A DNA stretch of 64,000 nt, taken from NCBI GenBank assembly GCA_003241785.1, contig QFPW01000001.1, positions 62,001 through 126,000 on the forward strand, read 5' to 3'. The stretch comes from Rhodovulum sulfidophilum. Its GTDB lineage: Bacteria > Pseudomonadota > Alphaproteobacteria > Rhodobacterales > Rhodobacteraceae. Shown piece after piece: positions 43,323 to 51,897 of this stretch. The position numbers and the translations under genes were made by a program. Below the pieces are notes generated by a model. The model worked only from the letters and a program-made list of their open reading frames with translations, did not search any database and was not told where the DNA came from. Within the stretch, counting starts at the first letter, position 1. Every line of letters begins with the position of its first letter.

Positions 43323-43619
43323 ATGTGTCGCATCTTCGCAGGCCAGGATCGGTCGGACTACATGCCCGAAACCCGGCGGCTGCGCCTCAACGGCCAGAGC
43401 ACCAGCCTGCGCCTCGAGGCCGCCTTCTGGCATATCCTCGACACGATGGCCGCCGACCAGGGCGTGAGCACCCCGGCCTTCATCTCGAAGCTGCACGACG
43501 AGGTGCTGCGGCTGCATGGCGAGGCGGCCAACTTCAGCTCGCTGCTGCGCTGCTCCTGCCTGCTGCACGTCGCGGGCAGCGGCACGCCGGCCTACGCGGC
43601 GGCGCTCGCGGCGGAATAG
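43323..43619 (+). CDS. Ribbon-helix-helix domain protein (RHH_4 type)
   Basis: This 98-residue protein begins MCRIFAGQDRSDYMPETRRL. The RHH core RLNGQSTSLRLEAAFWHILD / TPAFISKLHDEVLR is followed by a conserved tail FSSLLRCSCLLHVAG with a paired-cysteine CSC. Rhodobacterales genomes carry this exact layout. The start lies behind GGGAGGAGG. The similarity to 13805-14023 in the strand-helix core suggests paralogy. It probably acts as a regulator; the target is unknown, and the cysteines hint at redox or metal sensing (speculative). Confidence 0.72.
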   Translation: MCRIFAGQDRSDYMPETRRLRLNGQSTSLRLEAAFWHILDTMAADQGVSTPAFISKLHDEVLRLHGEAANFSSLLRCSCLLHVAGSGTPAYAAALAAE

Positions 43620-43701
43620 CGCGGGCGTAGTATCCCGATACTACCCCGGCCCCCGGGGCGAGGCGCTAGGCTCCTTCCGACTGGTTCGGAAGGAGAGGCC
43701 C

Positions 43702-44097
43702 ATGGCCAAGACGGTACATTCGATGATCCGCGTGCTCGACGAGGAGCGCGCCCTCGCCTTTTACCGCGAGGCCTTCGGGCTCGGGATCGCCGAACGGCTC
43801 GACTTCCCCACCTTCACCCTGATCTACCTCAGCAATCCGGAATCGGACTTCGAGGTCGAGCTCACGGTCAACAAGGACCGGACCGAGCCCTACCAGATCG
43901 GCGACGGCTACGGTCATCTCGCGGTGGTGGTCGACGACGTCGACGCCGAGCACGCGCGCTTCACGCAAGCCGGTCTCAACCCGCGCAAGCTCGTGGACTT
44001 CCAGCACGACGGCGCGGCGCTGGCGCGGTTCTTCTTCGTCGCCGATCCGGACGGCTACCAGATCGAGGTGATCCAGAAGGGCGGCCGCTACGGCTGA
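43702..44097 (+). CDS. VOC-family protein (glyoxalase I-like)
   Basis: This 131-residue protein has the two beta-alpha-beta modules of the vicinal oxygen chelate fold. Metal-ligand positions are His in VHSMIRVLD, Glu in FEVELTVNKD, His in YGHLAVVVDD and Glu in GYQIEVIQKG. It is annotated as lactoylglutathione lyase in many relatives. It is clearly different from GloA at 7311-7739, so it may act on another substrate. The start follows AGGAGAGG. Confidence 0.82.
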   Translation: MAKTVHSMIRVLDEERALAFYREAFGLGIAERLDFPTFTLIYLSNPESDFEVELTVNKDRTEPYQIGDGYGHLAVVVDDVDAEHARFTQAGLNPRKLVDFQHDGAALARFFFVADPDGYQIEVIQKGGRYG

Positions 44098-44165
44098 CGA
44101 CCCGGCGCGGGCGCGCGCCAAGCAAGCTCTGAGACAATAAAAAGCAAGCCAAGGGAGGACTACCA

Positions 44166-44690
44166 ATGACCACGGACCCCGCGCTCCGCGGGCTGACGAG
44201 GCGTGCCTTGCTGGCGCGCGCGGCGATGGCAAGCGCCGCGCTCGCCGTGGGGGCGGGCTTCGTCGCCGCCCCCGACGCCGCCTGGGCGCTCGAAGTGACC
44301 GCGCTGAAGCCCGAGACGATGGCGACGCTGGTGCAGGTCGCGCGCGACATCTATCCGCATGACCGCGTCGCCGACCGCTATTACGCGGTCGCCGTGAAGG
44401 GTTACGACACCGCCGAGGACGCCGCCGAGATCGAGGCGGGCATCGCCGCGCTCGACGCCGCCGCGCGGGGCGCGGGCTACGCGAACTATCTCGCCGTCGG
44501 CTGGGAGAGCGACCGCGTGGCGATCCTGCGCGAGGCGCAGCGTTCCCCGTTCTTCCAGAAGATCCGGGGCGGGCTGGTAACCGGGCTCTACAACCAGCCC
44601 GAGGTCTGGCCGATCTTCGGCTACCAGGGCGAGAGCTTCAGCCAGGGCGGCTATCTCCACCGCGGCTTCGACGACATCGACTGGCTCTGA
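44166..44690 (+). CDS. Small Tat-signal subunit partner of the GMC oxidoreductase
   Basis: This 174-residue protein begins with a twin-arginine signal (LTRRALLARAAMASAALAVG), then a helical domain with ETMATLVQVARDIYPHDRVA and PFFQKIRGGLVTGLYNQPEV. This is the pattern of gluconate-2-dehydrogenase subunit 3-like proteins. Such small subunits are encoded next to periplasmic GMC flavoproteins and are needed for their export or activity. The GMC gene starts 13 bp later, supporting the pairing. Confidence 0.8.
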   Translation: MTTDPALRGLTRRALLARAAMASAALAVGAGFVAAPDAAWALEVTALKPETMATLVQVARDIYPHDRVADRYYAVAVKGYDTAEDAAEIEAGIAALDAAARGAGYANYLAVGWESDRVAILREAQRSPFFQKIRGGLVTGLYNQPEVWPIFGYQGESFSQGGYLHRGFDDIDWL

Positions 44691-44703
44691 GGGGGGACGA
44701 AAC

Positions 44704-46275
44704 ATGGTCGCGAAGTTCGATCTCGACGACGACGGCGTGGTGGTGATCGTCGGCTCCGGCGCCGGCGGCGGCGTGCTCGCCAGCGAACTGGCCCGCAAGG
44801 GCGTCAAGGTGGTCTCGATCGAGGCCGGCGGGCGCTACCTGCCCGATGATTACATCAACGACGAATGGGCGAGCTTCTCGCAGCTCGCCTGGACAGACAT
44901 GCGCACGACCTCGGGCGACTGGCGGGTGGCGCGGGACTTCCCGAACCTGCCGACCTGGATCGTGAAGGCGGTCGGCGGCACCTCGATCCACTGGGCGGGC
45001 GCGAGCCTGCGCTTCCAGGACCACGAGTGGAAGGCGAGGACCACCTATGGCGAGGTGCCGGAGGCCAACCTGCTCGACTGGCCGCTCGACAGCGCCGAGA
45101 TGGCGCCCTGGTACGACCTCGCCGAGGCCAAGCTCGGCGTCACCCGCACCGGGGAGCGCGCCGGCCTGCCGGGCAGCAACAACTTCAAGGTGTTCGAGGC
45201 GGGCGCGCGGGCGATCGGCTACACCGACGTCTCGACCGGCCACATGGCGATCAACAGCGCCGACTACGACGGCCGCGTCTCCTGCCAGCAGACCGGCTTC
45301 TGCTTCCAGGGCTGCAAATGGGGCGCCAAATGGTCGGCGGCCTATACCGACATCCCGCGCGGCGAGGAGACCGGCAATCTCGAGGTCCGTTCCGGCTGCT
45401 TCGCGCTGCGGATCGAGCACGGGGCCGACGGCCGGGTGACCGGCGTCGTCTACGTCGACCCCGAGGGCAAGACCCAGCGGCAGAGGGCGCGGCTGGTCTC
45501 GGTCGCCTGCAATTCGATCGAGAGCCCGCGGCTCTTGCTGAACTCCGCCTCGTCGATGTTCCCGGACGGGCTCGCAAATTCCTCGGGCCAGGTCGGGCGC
45601 AACTACATGCGGCACACGACCGGATCGGTCTACGCGGTGTTCGACAAGCCGGTCCGGATGTGGCGCGGCACGACGATGGCGGGCTATATCGGCGACGAGC
45701 GCCACAACGACCCCTCGCGCGGTTTCGTCGGCGGGTTCGAGTTCGAGACGCTGTCGCTCGGCCTGCCGTTCATGGCGGCCTTCCTCGACCCCGGCGCCTG
45801 GGGCCGCGAATTCACCTCGGCCCTCGACAGCTACGAGAACATGGCCGGGCTCTGGATCGTCGGCGAGGACATGCCGCGCGAGACCAACCGGGTGACGCTC
45901 AACACCGAGGTCAAGGACGCGAACGGCCTGCCGGTGCCGAACGTGCATTTCGACGACCATCCGAACGACCAGGCGATGCGCGCCTACGCCTATGCGAAGG
46001 GCGAGGAGATGTATCGCGCGGTCGGCGCCACCCGGGTCTTCCCGACGCCGCCCTATCCGTCGACGCACAACCTCGGCACCAACCGGATGTCCGAGAACCC
46101 GCGCGACGGGGTGGTGAACAGGTACGGCCAGAGCCACGACGTCGCGAACCTCTTCGTCTCCGACGGCAGCCAGTTCACCACCGGCGCGGCGGAGAACCCG
46201 ACGCTGACCATCGTGGCCCTGGCGATCCGCCAGGCGGACCACATCGCGGGGGAGCTGTCGAAGGGGAACATCTGA
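44704..46275 (+). CDS. GMC-family oxidoreductase
   Basis: This 523-residue FAD enzyme has the nucleotide site VIVGSGAGGGVLASELARKG (residues 15-34), the GGTSIHWAGASLRF loop, and the C-terminal STHNLGTNRMSENPRDGVVN with VSDGSQFTTGAAENPTLTIV, holding the His/Asn catalytic pair. It lacks a signal of its own, so export would be piggy-back on the small Tat subunit encoded just upstream (inferred). The C-terminal layout resembles membrane-bound sugar and alcohol dehydrogenases. The substrate is unknown. Electron acceptors in this class are usually quinones or cytochrome c. Confidence 0.87.
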   Translation: MVAKFDLDDDGVVVIVGSGAGGGVLASELARKGVKVVSIEAGGRYLPDDYINDEWASFSQLAWTDMRTTSGDWRVARDFPNLPTWIVKAVGGTSIHWAGASLRFQDHEWKARTTYGEVPEANLLDWPLDSAEMAPWYDLAEAKLGVTRTGERAGLPGSNNFKVFEAGARAIGYTDVSTGHMAINSADYDGRVSCQQTGFCFQGCKWGAKWSAAYTDIPRGEETGNLEVRSGCFALRIEHGADGRVTGVVYVDPEGKTQRQRARLVSVACNSIESPRLLLNSASSMFPDGLANSSGQVGRNYMRHTTGSVYAVFDKPVRMWRGTTMAGYIGDERHNDPSRGFVGGFEFETLSLGLPFMAAFLDPGAWGREFTSALDSYENMAGLWIVGEDMPRETNRVTLNTEVKDANGLPVPNVHFDDHPNDQAMRAYAYAKGEEMYRAVGATRVFPTPPYPSTHNLGTNRMSENPRDGVVNRYGQSHDVANLFVSDGSQFTTGAAENPTLTIVALAIRQADHIAGELSKGNI

Positions 46276-46306
46276 GGCGCGGAGGGCAAGGGAGGTGGGC
46301 GGGGAC

Positions 46307-46459
46307 GGTGGGCGGAATCGCCCACCCTACGCGGGCGCCGCGCCTTCCCGGGCGCTCCGCTGTCCCGGGCTCGACCCGGGACCTCGAGGCTCCGGGAACC
46401 GCGTCGAGGCCCCGGGCCAAAGCGGGGCGCCGGAGGGGGCGGACCGAGGTCCGCCCTAC
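46307..46459. repeat. Mixed cluster: palindromes of families B, C and A
   Basis: The GMC-trhO gap holds a family B unit (ending CGCCCACCCTAC, 46307-46330), a family C unit (CTGTCCCGGGCTCGACCCGG, about 46364-46385, with its partner near 46409-46430) and a family A unit (GCGGACCGAGGTCCGCCCTAC, 46439-46459). The family A unit supplies the TAG stop of trhO on the minus strand. It is the only site where all three families lie together. Confidence 0.82.
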
Positions 46460-47394
46460 GATTCCGCCGGATCCCTTTCGGCGGGCACCGGTCCGAGATG
46501 GGTCGCGCCGCGCGCGGCGGCAAGCCCGATCTGGCGCTGGCGCTCGCGGAACCCCGCGCGCCGCGTCTCGTCGTATTCGCCGAGGCAGGCGGCGCAGCTG
46601 ACGCCCTCCTCGAACCCGTCGGCCAGCCGGTCCGCCTCGGCCACCGGCCGGCCGCAGGCCTGGCAGCGGCCATGCGAACCGGGCGCGAGCCCCTGCCCGA
46701 CCGAGACCCGCCCGTCGAAGACGAAGCACTCTCCCCGCCAGCGGCTCGCCGCCGCGGGGATCGCCTCGAGGTATTTCAGGATGCCGCCCCTGAGGTGGAA
46801 GACCTGCTCCACCCCTTGGCCGAGCAGGAAGCTCGACGCCTTCTCGCAGCGGATGCCGCCGGTGCAGTACATCGCCACCGGCCTGCCTTCGAACCGCGCC
46901 GCGTTGGCGCGCCACCATTCGGGAAAGTCGCCGAAGGTCCGGGTGCCTGGATCGATCGCGCCTTCGAAGCCGCCGATCGCCACCTCGTAGTCGTTGCGGG
47001 TATCGATCACCACCATCCCGGGCCGCGCCAGAACCGCGTTCCAGTCGGCCGGATCGACATAGGTGCCGACCCGGCGCGTCGGATCGGCGTCGGGCACGCC
47101 GAGCGTCACGATCTCGCGCTTCACCCGGACCTTCATCCGCGCGAAGGGCATGGTGGGCGCCCCGCTGAACTTCACGTCGAGATCGGCGCAGCCGGGCAGC
47201 GCGCGCAGATGCGCGAGCACCCTGTCGACGCCGTCGCGATCGCCGGCGATGGTGCCGTTCACGCCCTCGCGCGCCAGCAGCAGCGTGCCCCGGATGCCGG
47301 CCCGCGCGCAGACCCGCGCCAGCGGCCCGCGCAGCGCCGCCGGGTCGGGAAATTCGGTGAAGCGATAGAGCGCGGCGACACGGATCTCGGACAT
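46456..47394 (-). CDS. trhO: tRNA uridine(34) hydroxylase TrhO (rhodanese domain)
   Basis: TrhO (YceA) hydroxylates U34 of tRNA on the way to 5-methoxy/carboxymethoxyuridine. The 312-residue protein has the N-terminal acylphosphatase-like domain (GIRGTLLLAREGVNGTIAG), the rhodanese domain with VVIDTRNDYEVAIGGFEGA and the active-loop cysteine in YCTGGIRCEKASSFLL. A C-terminal Cys-rich extension (CQACGRPV, CAACLGEYDE) looks like a zinc ribbon. The stop TAG (complement at 46456-46458) lies inside a REP palindrome. Confidence 0.92.
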   Translation of the reverse strand: MSEIRVAALYRFTEFPDPAALRGPLARVCARAGIRGTLLLAREGVNGTIAGDRDGVDRVLAHLRALPGCADLDVKFSGAPTMPFARMKVRVKREIVTLGVPDADPTRRVGTYVDPADWNAVLARPGMVVIDTRNDYEVAIGGFEGAIDPGTRTFGDFPEWWRANAARFEGRPVAMYCTGGIRCEKASSFLLGQGVEQVFHLRGGILKYLEAIPAAASRWRGECFVFDGRVSVGQGLAPGSHGRCQACGRPVAEADRLADGFEEGVSCAACLGEYDETRRAGFRERQRQIGLAAARGATHLGPVPAERDPAES

Positions 47395-47452
47395 GCCCGC
47401 CCCCTACCAGCCGCGCCGGCGCCTGCCAAGCGCGCTGGGCGCCGCCGCGGCG

Positions 47453-47923
47453 TCAGCGAAAGGCGCGGCGCACCCTGGTTTCGATGCCGCGCTGCGTCGC
47501 CTGCGCGAAGGGCAGGACGTCTTTCATGAACGCGGCCGCGTATGCCCCCGACTTGCGCTGCACCGAGGCACCCTGGGGCGTCTGGACGAAGGCGATCATG
47601 GTCTGGATGTCCGACACGGTATAAACCTTGACCATCGCCGCGACGGACCTCTCGATGAGCTTGGGCCGGATCTCGGCCATGGCCTCGCCGACGATGCTCT
47701 TCATCTTCGCGCGGTCCGCCGCCGACACGCCATGCCGTATCAGATCCGCGTCGATCGCGGCTTCGATCTGTTCGATCCCCAAGGCGGCTTCGATCGACTC
47801 CCGCACCACCGGCAGCTCAACGTAGCTCCGCGCGGCGGCGAGACGCGCCGCGGTCGTATCCGCCGCCAGAGCCCCCTGTCCGATCCCGCCGGCGAGCGCC
47901 AGCGCGAAGAGGATCCTTCTCAT
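47453..47923 (-). CDS. DUF2059 exported protein
   Basis: This 156-residue protein has a signal peptide (RILFALALAGGIGQGALA). The helical DUF2059 domain includes RSVAAMVKVYTVSDIQTMIA and FVQTPQGASVQRKSGAYAAA, where the last part is the most conserved piece of the family. It is periplasmic, with no known function. It is divergent from ffh. Confidence 0.82.
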   Translation of the reverse strand: MRRILFALALAGGIGQGALAADTTAARLAAARSYVELPVVRESIEAALGIEQIEAAIDADLIRHGVSAADRAKMKSIVGEAMAEIRPKLIERSVAAMVKVYTVSDIQTMIAFVQTPQGASVQRKSGAYAAAFMKDVLPFAQATQRGIETRVRRAFR

Positions 47924-48148
47924 CTTCTTCCTCCTTGCTCCCCGCGCACAGGGCGGGAACGAAGCTTAGGCTGCGCCGGCAAGTCTTGCTGTCCGATGAA
48001 AGCCCCGCGCTTGACCCACCGCCCCCTTTCGCGTAAAGCCCGCCCTAATCCCCGGAGCGTGAAAGCACTCCGGTCCTGTGTGTCGTCCCAGGATCGCCGT
48101 CGGTCAGCGCGTCGCGCCCACCGGCGCGATTAGCGTTTGGAGGGGCCC

Positions 48149-49630
48149 ATGTTCGAGAATCTGTCCGACCGCCTCGGCGGCGTCTTCGGCAAGCTGACCC
48201 GGCAGGGCGCGCTGACCGACGACGACATCGCGACCGCGCTCCGCGAGGTGCGCGTGGCGCTGCTCGAGGCCGATGTCTCGCTCCCCGTAGCCCGCGACTT
48301 CGTCAAATCCGTCACCGACAAGGCCAGGGGCCAGTCGGTCACCAAATCGGTGACCCCGGGCCAGCAGGTGGTGAAGATCGTCCATGACGAGCTGATCCGC
48401 GTGCTCGCCGGCGAGGGCAAAAGCCCCGAGCTCCGGATCGACAACCCGCCCGCGCCGGTCCTGATGGTGGGCCTGCAGGGCTCGGGCAAGACCACGACCA
48501 CCGCGAAGCTCGCGAAGCGGCTGAAGGACCGCGAGGGCAAGCGCGTCCTCATGGCCTCGCTCGACACCCGCCGCCCGGCGGCGATGGAGCAGCTCGCGGT
48601 GCTCGGCCTGCAGGTCGGCGTCGACACGCTGCCGATCGTGCCGGGCCAGACCCCGGTCCAGATCGCGCAGCGCGCCAGGCAGCAGGCCACGCTCGGCGGC
48701 TATGACGTCGTCATGCTCGACACCGCCGGCCGGCTCCACATCGACGACGAGCTGATGGCCGAGGTCGAGGCGGTCCGCGACGCGACCAAGCCGCGCGAGA
48801 CGCTGCTCGTCGTCGACGGCCTCACCGGCCAGGACGCCGTGAACGTCGCCGAGCAGTTCGACGGCCGCGTCGGCATCTCGGGCGTCGTGCTGACCCGGAT
48901 GGACGGCGACGGCCGCGGCGGCGCGGCGCTCTCGATGCGCGCGGTGACCGGCAAGCCGATCCGCTTCGTCGGCCTCGGCGAGAAGATGGACGCGCTCGAG
49001 GAGTTCCATCCCGAGCGCGTCGCCGGCCGCATCCTCGGCATGGGCGACATCGTCAGCCTCGTCGAGAAGGCGCAGGAGACCTTCGAGGCCGAAGCCGCCG
49101 AGCGGATGATGAAGCGGTTCCAGAAGGGTCAGTTCAACATGAACGACCTCAAGGGCCAGCTCGAGCAGATGATCAAGATGGGCGGCATGCAGGGCCTGAT
49201 GGGCATGATGCCCGGCATGCAGAAGATGTCGAAGCAGATGGACGAGGCCGGGCTCGACGACACGATGCTCCGCCGCCAGATCGCGCTCATCAATTCGATG
49301 ACCAGGAAGGAGCGCCGGACCCCCGAGCTCCTGCAGGCGAGCCGCAAGAAGCGCATCGCCGCCGGCGCCGGGCTCGAGGTCTCCGATGTCAACAAGCTCC
49401 TCAAGATGCACCGGCAGATGGCCGATGTGATGAAGAAGATGGGCGGCATGGGCAAGAAGGGCCTGCTGCGCGGCGGCCTCGGCGCGCTGCTCGGCAAGGG
49501 CGGCGGCGGGATGCCGGGCGGCATGCCGCCGATGCCGGGCGGGCTTCCGGGCGGAATGCCCGGCGGCGGCGCGCTGCCGCCGGGCCTCGCCCTGCCGCCG
49601 GGGCTCTCCGGCCTCGGGAAGAAGAAATGA
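48149..49630 (+). CDS. ffh: Signal recognition particle protein Ffh
   Basis: Ffh binds signal sequences and 4.5S RNA and delivers ribosomes to FtsY. The 493-residue protein has the N-domain (ALREVRVALLEADVSLPVAR), the GTPase G-domain with GLQGSGKTTTTAKLAKRL (from residue 108), DTRRPAAMEQL, DTAGRLHID and TRMDGDGRGGAALS. The methionine-rich M-domain (MGGMQGLMGMMPGMQKMSKQ) precedes a long glycine/methionine/proline tail. ATG 48149 follows GGAGGGG. It heads the SRP-ribosome operon and overlaps the next gene by 4 bp. No 4.5S RNA gene was found nearby. Confidence 0.97.
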   Translation: MFENLSDRLGGVFGKLTRQGALTDDDIATALREVRVALLEADVSLPVARDFVKSVTDKARGQSVTKSVTPGQQVVKIVHDELIRVLAGEGKSPELRIDNPPAPVLMVGLQGSGKTTTTAKLAKRLKDREGKRVLMASLDTRRPAAMEQLAVLGLQVGVDTLPIVPGQTPVQIAQRARQQATLGGYDVVMLDTAGRLHIDDELMAEVEAVRDATKPRETLLVVDGLTGQDAVNVAEQFDGRVGISGVVLTRMDGDGRGGAALSMRAVTGKPIRFVGLGEKMDALEEFHPERVAGRILGMGDIVSLVEKAQETFEAEAAERMMKRFQKGQFNMNDLKGQLEQMIKMGGMQGLMGMMPGMQKMSKQMDEAGLDDTMLRRQIALINSMTRKERRTPELLQASRKKRIAAGAGLEVSDVNKLLKMHRQMADVMKKMGGMGKKGLLRGGLGALLGKGGGGMPGGMPPMPGGLPGGMPGGGALPPGLALPPGLSGLGKKK

Positions 49631-50007
49631 CCGCCCCCGCCGCTTCCGAAGGCGCCGACTGGCGGGCCGCGACCGCGGAGGACACCCGGCGCGCCGCCGA
49701 TCTGCTGCGCGGGCACCGCGAGTCGATCGACCGCCTCGACGCGATCCTCGTCTTCACCCTGGCGGAGCGGTTCAAGCACACCCAGGCCGTGGGCGTCCTG
49801 AAGGCCGCGCACAACCTGCCCCCGTCCGACCCGGCGCGGGAGGAGAACCAGATCGCCCGGCTCGAAAAGCTGGCGACGGAGGCGGATCTCGATCCCGCCT
49901 TCGCCAAGGAATTCCTGAACTTCATCATTTCCGAAGTCATCAGGCACCACGAGAAGCATCTCGAAAACGGGTCGCAGACCCAAGCCCAGACCATGAACAG
50001 GAGTTAA
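49627..50007 (+). CDS. Chorismate mutase (AroQ class)
   Basis: Chorismate mutase makes prephenate for phenylalanine and tyrosine. The 126-residue protein is an all-helical AroQ domain: LRGHRESIDRLDAILVFTLA carries the N-terminal Arg, ERFKHTQAVGVLKAAHNLPP the lysine, and EFLNFIISEVIRHHEKH closes the site. The start ATGA overlaps the ffh stop, so translation is coupled. The gene between ffh and rpsP is a Rhodobacterales habit and links aromatic synthesis to the translation operon. Confidence 0.88.
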   Translation: MTAPAASEGADWRAATAEDTRRAADLLRGHRESIDRLDAILVFTLAERFKHTQAVGVLKAAHNLPPSDPAREENQIARLEKLATEADLDPAFAKEFLNFIISEVIRHHEKHLENGSQTQAQTMNRS

Positions 50008-50011
50008 GACC

Positions 50012-50374
50012 ATGGCCATGAAGATCCGGCTCGCCCGCGGCGGGTCCAAGAAGCGTCCGCACTACTCGATCGTCGCCGCCGATTCGCGCTCGGCGCGCGA
50101 CGGCCGCTTCCTCGAGAAGCTCGGCACCTACGACCCGCTGCTCGCCAAGGACAACGAGAACCGCGTGAAGATGGATGTCGAGCGCGTGAAGTACTGGCTC
50201 GGCGAGGGCGCGCAGGCGACCGACCGCGTCGCGCGCATGCTCGAAGCCGCCGGCGTCGTCGAGAAGACCACCCGCAGCAACCCGAAGCAGGGCGAGCCGG
50301 GCAAGGCCGCGATCGCCCGCGCCAAGGAAAAGGCCGACAAGGCCGCCGCCGCGCAGGAAGCCGCCGCCGAGTAA
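50012..50374 (+). CDS. rpsP: Ribosomal protein S16
   Basis: The start MAMKIRLARGGSKKRPHYSI and the core GRFLEKLGTYDPLLAKDNEN are the S16 signature. The 120-residue protein carries the alanine/lysine-rich C-terminal extension usual in alphaproteobacteria. It starts 4 bp after chorismate mutase. Confidence 0.97.
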   Translation: MAMKIRLARGGSKKRPHYSIVAADSRSARDGRFLEKLGTYDPLLAKDNENRVKMDVERVKYWLGEGAQATDRVARMLEAAGVVEKTTRSNPKQGEPGKAAIARAKEKADKAAAAQEAAAE

Positions 50375-50409
50375 TCGGCGGCCCGGCCCGCGCTTTTCGG
50401 GGATGTGCC

Positions 50410-50931
50410 ATGGCTGAGCCGCGGGGGCTGGTTTGCGTCGGCGCGATCGCCGGCGGTTTTGGCGTGCAGGGCGAGGTGCGCCTCAAGTCCTTCTGCGCCG
50501 ATCCCGCCGCGATCGCGGACTACGCGCCGCTCGTCACCGAGGACGGGCGGAGCTTCGGGCTGCGCCTCACCCGGACGCTCAGCGGCGCCTTCGCGGCGCG
50601 GCTCACCGGGGTCGCGACGCGCGAGCAGGCCGAGGCGATGAAGGGCACGCGGCTCTATGTCCCGCGCGAGCGGCTGCCGAACCCGGGCGAGGACGAGTTC
50701 TACCACGCCGACCTGATTGGCCTCGCGGTGCTCGACACCGGCGGCGCCACGATCGGCAAGGTCAAGGCGGTGCTCGACCACGGCGCCGGCGACATCCTCG
50801 AGGTCGCGCGCCCGGGCCAGCCCGACCTGCTGCTGCCCTTCACCCGCGCCATCGTCCCCACGGTCGACCTGCCCGGCCGCCGGATCATCGTCGACCCGCC
50901 CGAGGGGCTCGACGCCCCCGAGCGCGACTGA
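50410..50931 (+). CDS. rimM: Ribosome maturation factor RimM
   Basis: RimM helps assemble the 30S head around S19. The 173-residue protein has the N-terminal RimM domain (VCVGAIAGGFGVQGEVRLKS; KGTRLYVPRERLPNPGEDEF) and the C-terminal PRC barrel (FYHADLIGLAVLDTGGATIG; LLLPFTRAIVPTVDL). It is in the usual place after rpsP. Confidence 0.95.
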   Translation: MAEPRGLVCVGAIAGGFGVQGEVRLKSFCADPAAIADYAPLVTEDGRSFGLRLTRTLSGAFAARLTGVATREQAEAMKGTRLYVPRERLPNPGEDEFYHADLIGLAVLDTGGATIGKVKAVLDHGAGDILEVARPGQPDLLLPFTRAIVPTVDLPGRRIIVDPPEGLDAPERD

Positions 50932-51118
50932 TCCCGCCGGGGAAGGCGGAGCGACCGGCCGTGGCGCGCGCGGGCATTCATACAGGTTTGCTAACCTGGA
51001 GAGCAGTCGAGAGCCGGGCCAACAGGCCCGGCTCCACTCAAAAAAGACTCGCGCGCACCGCGCGCTCCCCATGGCCGCAACGGCGGCCGCGCGGCGCCGC
51101 CGCGCCCGGAGCCCGGCG
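50932..51118 (+). other. rimM-trmD spacer with two hairpins
   Basis: The 187-bp gap contains CAGGTTTGCTAACCTG (about 50983-50998), a short hairpin, and GAGCCGGGCC-AACA-GGCCCGGCTC (51011-51034), a perfect 10-bp stem followed by an A-run rather than a T-run. It is unusually long for this tightly packed operon and may control trmD expression or mark a processing site. Function unknown. Confidence 0.5.
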
Positions 51119-51895
51119 ATGACGTCCCCCTGGACCGCCCGGGTCCTCACCCTCTTCCCGGAGATGTTTCCCGGCCCGCTCGGCGCCTCGCTCACCGGGC
51201 GCGCGCTCCAGGGCGGGCTCTGGGCGCTCGATCCCTTCGACATCCGGAGCGTCGCGACCGACCGGCACCGCACGGTGGACGACAGCCCGGCGGGCGGCGG
51301 CGCGGGGATGGTGCTGCGCGCCGACATCGTCGCCGCCGCGCTCGACGCCGCCCCGCCGCCGGGGCCGGTCCTCTATCTCTCGCCGCGCGGCCGGCGCTTC
51401 GACCAGGCGATGGCGCGCGCGCTCGCGGCCGGGCCGGGCGTGACGCTGCTCTGCGGGCGATTCGAGGGCGTGGACCAGCGCGTGCTCGATTCGCGCGCGG
51501 TATCCGAGGTTTCGCTGGGGGATTTCGTGCTCACCGGCGGCGAAATCGCCGCGATGGCCTTGATCGACGCCTGCGTTCGCCTTATACCGCGCGTCCTGGG
51601 CAATGCCGAGTCGTCCGTCGAGGAATCCTTCTCGAACGGACTTTTGGAATACCCGCAATACACACGCCCGACCGAATGGGACGGTCTGCGGATACCCGAG
51701 GTTCTCCTCTCGGGACACCATGGACGGATCGCCGCGTGGCGACGCTCCCAGGCGGAGAGGCTGACCAAGGAACGTCGTCCCGATCTCTGGCGGGCCCATG
51801 CCGCGAAAGCGGCGATGGAAGACCCGGCGGGAGAAGCGGAGCTCTCGGACGCGCAGACCATCGCCGCCAAAGGCGAGCCTGAAAAGGACGATTGA
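51119..51895 (+). CDS. trmD: tRNA (guanine37-N1)-methyltransferase
   Basis: TrmD makes m1G37, which prevents +1 frameshifting. The 258-residue SPOUT enzyme has ARVLTLFPEMFPGPLGASLT, GGGAGMVLRADIV, and the trefoil-knot segment LLCGRFEGVDQRVLD / SLGDFVLTGGEIAAMALIDA, then LLEYPQYTRPTEWDG and VLLSGHHGRIAAWRR. ATG 51119 follows a cluster of hairpins in the spacer. It ends 2 bp before rplS. Confidence 0.95.
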   Translation: MTSPWTARVLTLFPEMFPGPLGASLTGRALQGGLWALDPFDIRSVATDRHRTVDDSPAGGGAGMVLRADIVAAALDAAPPPGPVLYLSPRGRRFDQAMARALAAGPGVTLLCGRFEGVDQRVLDSRAVSEVSLGDFVLTGGEIAAMALIDACVRLIPRVLGNAESSVEESFSNGLLEYPQYTRPTEWDGLRIPEVLLSGHHGRIAAWRRSQAERLTKERRPDLWRAHAAKAAMEDPAGEAELSDAQTIAAKGEPEKDD

Positions 51896-51897
51896 AC

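Noticed and set aside
48045..48080. Hairpin CCGGAG..CTCCGG before ffh as a 4.5S RNA gene
   Set aside because: It lacks the conserved GGTGCTGTTTACC / GGAAGGAAGCAGCC features of SRP RNA; only a short hairpin is present.
49501..49616. Short glycine/methionine/proline repeats in the end of ffh as a tandem DNA repeat
   Set aside because: They are part of the coding M-domain tail of Ffh; low-complexity coding sequence explains them.
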